Source: Chloroflexota bacterium
GTDB lineage: Bacteria; Chloroflexota; UBA11872
Direction of reading: 5' to 3'
DNA: 27,988 nt
Assembly (NCBI GenBank): GCA_028875175.1
Contig: JAPPFO010000182.1
Coordinates: 1 to 27,988 of the forward strand
Shown: one piece after another, positions 24,066 through 27,988 of the stretch
How positions within the stretch are numbered: the stretch's first letter is position 1
How the letters are laid out: the number at the start of each line of letters is the position of its first letter
Program-made: the position numbers and the translations under genes
Notes under the pieces: model-generated
The model's input: only the letters and a program-made list of their open reading frames with translations
Databases searched by the model: none
Told to the model about the DNA's origin: nothing

Positions 24066-25058
24066 TCAGACGGGCCAGGCGCCGATTTTCCGCAGGGTGG
24101 CGTAGATTTCGAGTTGCTGGCGCTCCAGGGTTTCCCATTGCGCGGCGAAGTCCACACCCGACCAGTCGAAGAAGCCGCGGCCAGTCTTGAGGCCGAAGTG
24201 TCCGTCCTCGACCAGCCGGCGCAGGACCTGGTGGCCGCTGTCCGCGTTGCACAGGTCGGGCCAGACGCTCTCGGTACCGTTGAGGGCGATTTCCAGGCCG
24301 GCCAGGTCGCGGTCGCGGATCACGCCCATGAGCGGCATGCGAGGCGAGAAGGAGAAGGCCGTGAGCTCGTCGACGTCCTCGGCCGAAATGACGCCCCGGT
24401 CAACCAGGTCCAGCGCTTCGCGAAAGAGGGCCTGACGCAGCCGGTTGGCCACCTGGCCGGGCAGGTCCACGTTGATCCGCACGGGCCGCAGACCGGCGCC
24501 CCGCAGCAGCCCCAGCACGGCCTCCACCGTGGCCTCGCTGGTCAACTCGCCCTTGGTGACCTCGACCATGGGACACAGGTAGGCCGGGCGGAAGAAGTGC
24601 GTCGTGGTAAAGCGGTCAGGGCGTCCGGTGGCGTCGGCCATTAGGCGAATGGGAATGCTGGAGGTGTTGGAGGCCAATAGCGTGTCTGCGGCGAGGTAGG
24701 GCGCAAGGTCCGCGTATACCGCGCGCTTGACGTCCACGGACTCGGTGACGGCTTCGATGATGAGAGCGGACTGGCCCACGTCGTCCAGCTCTGTCGTGAA
24801 GTGAAGGCGCGATGGTGCTGCGTCGGCCTGCTCCGACGTGACCAGGCCGAACTCAATCATCAGCTCAAGGTTGCGGGCGACCTTGCTGCGAGCGGCGTCG
24901 AAGGTGGCGGGGTCGGCATCGAGAACCGTCACCCTGTGACCGGCCAGCGCGAACACCTGCGCGATGCCGTGGCCCATAAGACCGGCGCCGAGCACACCGA
25001 TTGAGGCGCTTTGGTCAGCGATTGGAGGGACTCCCTGGAGACTGCGTAAGCACGCCAT
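24066..25058 (-). CDS. 3-hydroxyacyl-CoA dehydrogenase family protein
   Basis: From ATG 25058 the product is 330 residues: IGVLGAGLMGHGIAQVFALAGH binds NAD (residues about 19-40), NTSSIPI and RFTTTHFFRPAYLCPMVEV carry the catalytic Ser and His, and the helical C-terminal domain includes LPGQVANRLRQALFREAL. It oxidises 3-hydroxyacyl groups as a free or CoA-bound form; short substrates such as hydroxybutyryl-CoA or L-carnitine-like molecules are possible. The open frame continues to 25280 through the antisense of a tRNA-Gln gene; that extension is spurious. No Shine-Dalgarno site is visible before the chosen ATG, so the exact start is uncertain. Confidence 0.88.
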   Translation of the reverse strand: MACLRSLQGVPPIADQSASIGVLGAGLMGHGIAQVFALAGHRVTVLDADPATFDAARSKVARNLELMIEFGLVTSEQADAAPSRLHFTTELDDVGQSALIIEAVTESVDVKRAVYADLAPYLAADTLLASNTSSIPIRLMADATGRPDRFTTTHFFRPAYLCPMVEVTKGELTSEATVEAVLGLLRGAGLRPVRINVDLPGQVANRLRQALFREALDLVDRGVISAEDVDELTAFSFSPRMPLMGVIRDRDLAGLEIALNGTESVWPDLCNADSGHQVLRRLVEDGHFGLKTGRGFFDWSGVDFAAQWETLERQQLEIYATLRKIGAWPV

Positions 25059-25183
25059 GCTAGGCGCGGTGTTGCTGGGCGACAACGGCTCGATTGACCA
25101 CAGGTCGAATCTCCGCTGCTTGCCGTTGCGGGGTTTGCCGCCTCTACCAGAAGGACGACGATGGTTTGATGGTAGGGTTGAAT

Positions 25184-25201
25184 CTGGCCGGGGACGGCCA
25201 G
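25184..25201. repeat. Perfect hairpin just upstream of tRNA-Gln
   Basis: CTGGCCG (25184-25190), loop GGGA, CGGCCAG (25195-25201) forms a seven-base-pair stem ending four bases before the tRNA's first base. It may be part of the precursor (processing) or a terminator for the opposite strand. Confidence 0.45.
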
Positions 25202-25205
25202 TTCT

Positions 25206-25279
25206 TGGGGTATCGTCTAGTGGTAGGACGCGCGGCTCTGGACCGTGAAGCGGTGGTTCGAATCCATCTACCCCAGCCA
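25206..25279 (+). tRNA. tRNA-Gln (CTG)
   Basis: The acceptor TGGGGTA pairs with TACCCCA; the D arm GTCT/GGAC, the anticodon arm CGCGG/CCGTG with loop CTCTGGA (anticodon CTG at 25238-25240) and the T arm GGTGG/CCATC with TTCGAAT all fold, with G-U pairs allowed in three stems. The discriminator is G and CCA is encoded (25277-25279). It decodes the glutamine codon CAG. Confidence 0.95.
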
Positions 25280-25362
25280 CTCATTGCGGGGCGATCACGA
25301 CCGGCTGACACCGAGCACGTGACACGAAATTCCGCACGTTGGCCCGAGTCTCGAGGCGACCG

Positions 25363-25944
25363 ATGGCGACCCAGCTGACACCCAGCGACGCGCTGTTGCT
25401 TGTCGACGTGCAGAACGACTTTTGCCCGGGCGGCGCGCTGGCCGTGACCGACGGGGATGCGGTAGTTCCGGTGTTGAATGACTGGATCGCGGCGGCGGGA
25501 CAAGGGGGCGCCCTGGTCTTCGCCTCCCGAGACTGGCATCCGCCCGATCACGTGAGCTTCGCCGAGCAGGGCGGCCTGTGGCCGCCGCACTGCGTGCAGG
25601 ACACGCCGGGGGCGGCGTTTCATGCCGACCTGGAACTGCCCGAAGACGTCGTGATCGTCACCAAGGCCGACGCCGCCGACCGCGAGGCCTATTCGGCGTT
25701 TGATAGCGGCGACCTAGCCCAACGGCTGCGGGCGAAGGGCATCCAGCGCCTGTGGGTCGGCGGACTGGCCACGGATTACTGCGTGAAAGCGAGCGTGCTG
25801 GACGCGGTGCAGCTGCCGGAGCTTGAAGTTCACGTGATTACGGCTGGAATCCGGGCCGTGGACGTGGCCGCCGGCGACGGGGACGCGGCCCTGAAAGCCA
25901 TGCAAGCGGCCGGCGCCATCCTGGAGCACGCCGAGCCCGCATGA
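25363..25944 (+). CDS. pncA: Nicotinamidase
   Basis: The 193-residue protein has the catalytic triad of nicotinamidases: Asp15 in VDVQNDF, Lys101 in IVTKADAAD, Cys140 in GLATDYCVK, and a metal site in RDWHPPDHVSF (Asp57, His59, His63). It deamidates nicotinamide to nicotinate for NAD salvage. The ATG at 25363 is preferred because GAGG lies six bases before it; the frame opening at 25339 would add eight residues. Its stop overlaps the start of nicotinate phosphoribosyltransferase (ATGA), which performs the next step, making the assignment strong. It lies 84 bases after the tRNA-Gln end. Confidence 0.95.
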   Translation: MATQLTPSDALLLVDVQNDFCPGGALAVTDGDAVVPVLNDWIAAAGQGGALVFASRDWHPPDHVSFAEQGGLWPPHCVQDTPGAAFHADLELPEDVVIVTKADAADREAYSAFDSGDLAQRLRAKGIQRLWVGGLATDYCVKASVLDAVQLPELEVHVITAGIRAVDVAAGDGDAALKAMQAAGAILEHAEPA

Positions 25945-27302
25945 CGCCCCGGGCGCAGCCGTCCGCGCCCGCCGACGCGCTGCTGACCGATCTGTACCAG
26001 TTGAGCATGCTGCAGGCGTACTGGGAACACGGCCTGACGGACACGGCCACTTTCGACCTGATTTGTCGACGCCTGCCGCCGAATCGAAGCCTCTTGATCG
26101 CCTGCGGGTTGGAAACGGCCCTGGACTACCTGGAAACGCTGGCCGTCACGTCGGCGGACCTAGAATACCTGGCCTCGCTGCAACGGTTTTCCAAGGACTT
26201 CCTGCACCGGCTGGAGAGCCTCAGGTTTCGCGGGGAGGTGCGGGCCGTGCCGGAAGGCACCCCGGTATTCGGCAACGAGCCGATCCTGGAGGTGACGGCG
26301 TCCCTGCCGGAAGCGCAAATCGTGGAGACCTATCTGCTGAGCGCGATTCATCACCAGACGATGATGGCTTCGGCGGCATACCGGCTGGTCTTGGCGGCGG
26401 CTGGACTGCCGGTCGTGGACTTCAGTACGCGCCACGCCCAGGGCGCGAATGCCGGTGTCGGCACGGCGCGCGCGGCCTATATCGCCGGCTTCGCGGGCAC
26501 TTCGAATGTTGCCGCGGGACGGCGCTACGGGATTCCGGTCAGCGGCACGATGGCGCATAGCTACATCCAGGCGCACGAATGCGAGACGGCGGCGCTAGCT
26601 TCGTTCACGGCCACGCACCGCGGAACTACCTTGCTGGTGGATACGTACGACCTGATCGGCGGCGTGCAGCGGGTGATCGACCTAGCCGGGCGGCAGGGCG
26701 AACGATTCGATGTGGCCGCCATCCGCATCGATTCAGGCGACCTTGGGGCTGGTGCCCGGCTGGCACGCCGAATGCTGGACGACGCCGGTTTGGTCTCGGT
26801 TCGGATCATTGTGAGCGGGGAACTCGACGCCCCGGCAATCGCGGACCTGGTCAGCGAGGACGCGCCCATCGATGGGTTCGGCGTCGGAACGGCGCTGGCG
26901 GTGTCGACCGACGCGCCTTACCTGGACACGGCCTACAAGCTGGCGGCGTACGCGGGGCGGGGGCGGATGAAGCTGTCCGCCTCCAAGCAGACATGGCCCG
27001 GACGCAAGCAGGTCTTTCGCGAAAAGAAAAACGGAGTCGCGACTCGTGACGTCATTGGAACTGCCGGCGAATCGCTGGAGGGTCGGCCCTTACTGGAAAC
27101 GGTGATGGCGAACGGGCGGCGGATCCAGGGCGCCAGTCGATCGCTTGCGGAGGCTCGACGGCACGCGGCTCGGTCGCTGGCGGCGCTGCCGGCGAGGATT
27201 CGCGGATTGGACCGGGCCGATCCTCCGTATCCGGTATCTATCAGCGACCGGTTGGACCGTTCGGCGCGCACGCTGGCACGTCGTCTGCGGGGCGAGGCTT
27301 AG
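25941..27302 (+). CDS. pncB: Nicotinate phosphoribosyltransferase
   Basis: The 453-residue protein begins with LLTDLYQLSMLQAYW, the usual NAPRTase start, and has FSTRHAQGANAG with the phosphorylated histidine region, SGTMAHSYI, and IRIDSGDLGAGARL followed by IIVSGELDAPAI, which bind PRPP and nicotinate. It joins nicotinate and PRPP to form nicotinate mononucleotide. The length fits the bacterial enzyme group. It overlaps pncA by four bases, so both are co-translated. It ends in TAG. Confidence 0.95.
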   Translation: MTPRAQPSAPADALLTDLYQLSMLQAYWEHGLTDTATFDLICRRLPPNRSLLIACGLETALDYLETLAVTSADLEYLASLQRFSKDFLHRLESLRFRGEVRAVPEGTPVFGNEPILEVTASLPEAQIVETYLLSAIHHQTMMASAAYRLVLAAAGLPVVDFSTRHAQGANAGVGTARAAYIAGFAGTSNVAAGRRYGIPVSGTMAHSYIQAHECETAALASFTATHRGTTLLVDTYDLIGGVQRVIDLAGRQGERFDVAAIRIDSGDLGAGARLARRMLDDAGLVSVRIIVSGELDAPAIADLVSEDAPIDGFGVGTALAVSTDAPYLDTAYKLAAYAGRGRMKLSASKQTWPGRKQVFREKKNGVATRDVIGTAGESLEGRPLLETVMANGRRIQGASRSLAEARRHAARSLAALPARIRGLDRADPPYPVSISDRLDRSARTLARRLRGEA

Positions 27303-27312
27303 CCTTCGACGG

Positions 27313-27329
27313 CGCCGGGCTGCCCGGCG
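27313..27329. terminator. Possible terminator between pncB and the P-type ATPase gene
   Basis: CGCCGGG (27313-27319), loop CTG, CCCGGCG (27323-27329) forms a seven-base-pair stem in the 46-base gap between two convergent stops. There is no T-run. Confidence 0.45.
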
Positions 27330-27348
27330 GCCAATTCACGCTTGACTA

Positions 27349-27988
27349 TCAGCCGGCCCGCGCCGTCCTCGGCGACGAAGCAAAGCGACGCAGGCGCAGC
27401 GAGTTGGCAACGACGGACAGGTCGCTGAAGGCCATGGCGGCGGCGGCCAGCATGGGGTTGAGTTGTACGCCCCAGACCGGAAACAGGACGCCGGCCGCGA
27501 CCGGGATCAACGCCACGTTGTAGGCGAATGCCCAGAATAGGTTTTGCCGAATCGTGCGCATCGTCGAGCGGCTGAGCTGGATGGCCGTGACCGCCGCATC
27601 CAGATTGCCCCGCACGAGGGTGATGTCGCCGGCTTCCATGGCGATGTCGGTTCCCGAACCCATGGCGATTCCCAGGTCAGCCTGCGCCAACGCTGGCGCG
27701 TCGTTGATGCCATCACCGACCACGGCCACTCGACTCCCCGCGGCCTGCAGGACCCGCACGATGGCCGCCTTGTCGCCGGGCCGAACTTCCGCGCGCACCT
27801 CGTCCACACCGACCTGCCGAGCGATGGCTCGAGCCGTCGCCTCTCGGTCGCCGGTGACCATGAGCACACGCAAGCCCAGATCCCGTAGCTGCGCAATCGC
27901 CGCGGCGGCTTCGGCCCGCGGCGCGTCGGCCAGCGCGACCAGGCCGGCGAGCTCGCCGTCGACAGCCGCGTAGACGGCCGTTCGACCC
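27349..27988 (-). CDS. Heavy-metal (copper-type) P-type ATPase, C-terminal part
   Basis: The frame runs off the right edge of the window. Seen here are the end of the nucleotide-binding/phosphorylation region (LRVLMVTGDREATARAIA), the hinge VVGDGINDAPAL that defines P-type ATPases, AIAMGSGTDIAMEAGDI-like wording (here GIAMGSGTDIAMEAGDI), and the last two membrane helices with QNLFWAFAYNVALIPVAAG and a terminal NSLRLRRF. The NLFWAFAYN...P.AAG pattern with NSLRL at the end is characteristic of the P1B copper-transporting (CopA-like) group. Metal-binding CPC and the N-terminus are outside the window. The TTG near 27873 is not the start. Confidence 0.93.
   Translation of the reverse strand, partial: GRTAVYAAVDGELAGLVALADAPRAEAAAAIAQLRDLGLRVLMVTGDREATARAIARQVGVDEVRAEVRPGDKAAIVRVLQAAGSRVAVVGDGINDAPALAQADLGIAMGSGTDIAMEAGDITLVRGNLDAAVTAIQLSRSTMRTIRQNLFWAFAYNVALIPVAAGVLFPVWGVQLNPMLAAAAMAFSDLSVVANSLRLRRFASSPRTARAG

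Noticed and set aside
1..27988. CRISPR arrays, IS elements, phage genes
   Set aside because: No regularly spaced repeats, transposase/integrase motifs or structural phage proteins were found.

Overview
This is a GC-rich (clearly above 60%) chromosomal window from a bacterium. The mix of MacB-type transporter, orphan sulfatase, phytanoyl-CoA dioxygenase-type enzyme, a creatinase-like M24 protein next to a maleate-isomerase-like protein, a DUF5069-type protein and NDH-2-like respiratory parts suggests an uncultured, metabolically broad heterotroph, possibly of the Chloroflexota type. That placement is inference from gene content only. Genes are densely packed on both strands in short operons. 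No phage, IS element or CRISPR array was seen.

Layout. 1-1564: end of an ABC exporter operon (ATPase tail plus MacB-like permease). 1650-4854: a small membrane protein, a DUF5069-like protein, a 3-hydroxyisobutyrate-dehydrogenase-family enzyme, and a convergent class III aminotransferase. 4960-7570: a superinfection-immunity-like small membrane protein, a metallophosphoesterase, and a sulfatase-family hydrolase with an atypical C-x-P-S-H active-site motif. 7770-10742: aldo/keto reductase, metal-ligand-deficient M24 protein and Asp/Glu-racemase-superfamily protein, a probable small-molecule catabolic operon. 10793-13087: an AAA/DUF4143 ATPase preceded by a perfect 13-bp inverted repeat, then a methyltransferase. 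13056-15916: a beta-propeller glycosidase-like protein diverging from a PdxA-family dehydrogenase. 15958-17951: an AT-rich divergent promoter region between a small unknown gene and an HTH protein, a tRNA-Gly(GCC), and an SRAP (YedK/HMCES-type) gene interrupted by two in-frame TAG codons. 18123-19595: PhyH-type dioxygenase and an anchored secreted protein. 19711-23051: an NDH-2-like oxidoreductase fused to an N-terminal membrane module, overlapping a gene made of three more copies of that module. 23178-25058: FAH-family hydrolase and 3-hydroxyacyl-CoA dehydrogenase. 25206-27302: tRNA-Gln(CTG) and pncA-pncB for NAD salvage. 27349-end: C-terminal part of a copper-type P-ATPase.

The two observations most worth following are the repeated four-helix membrane module (one copy joined to NDH-2, three copies in the translationally coupled next gene), which looks like a quinone- or membrane-linked respiratory partner of unknown function, and the SRAP gene. 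The SRAP gene reads through with its active-site residues intact over the normal family length except for two TAG codons, while TAG is plainly used as an ordinary stop by at least six neighbouring genes.
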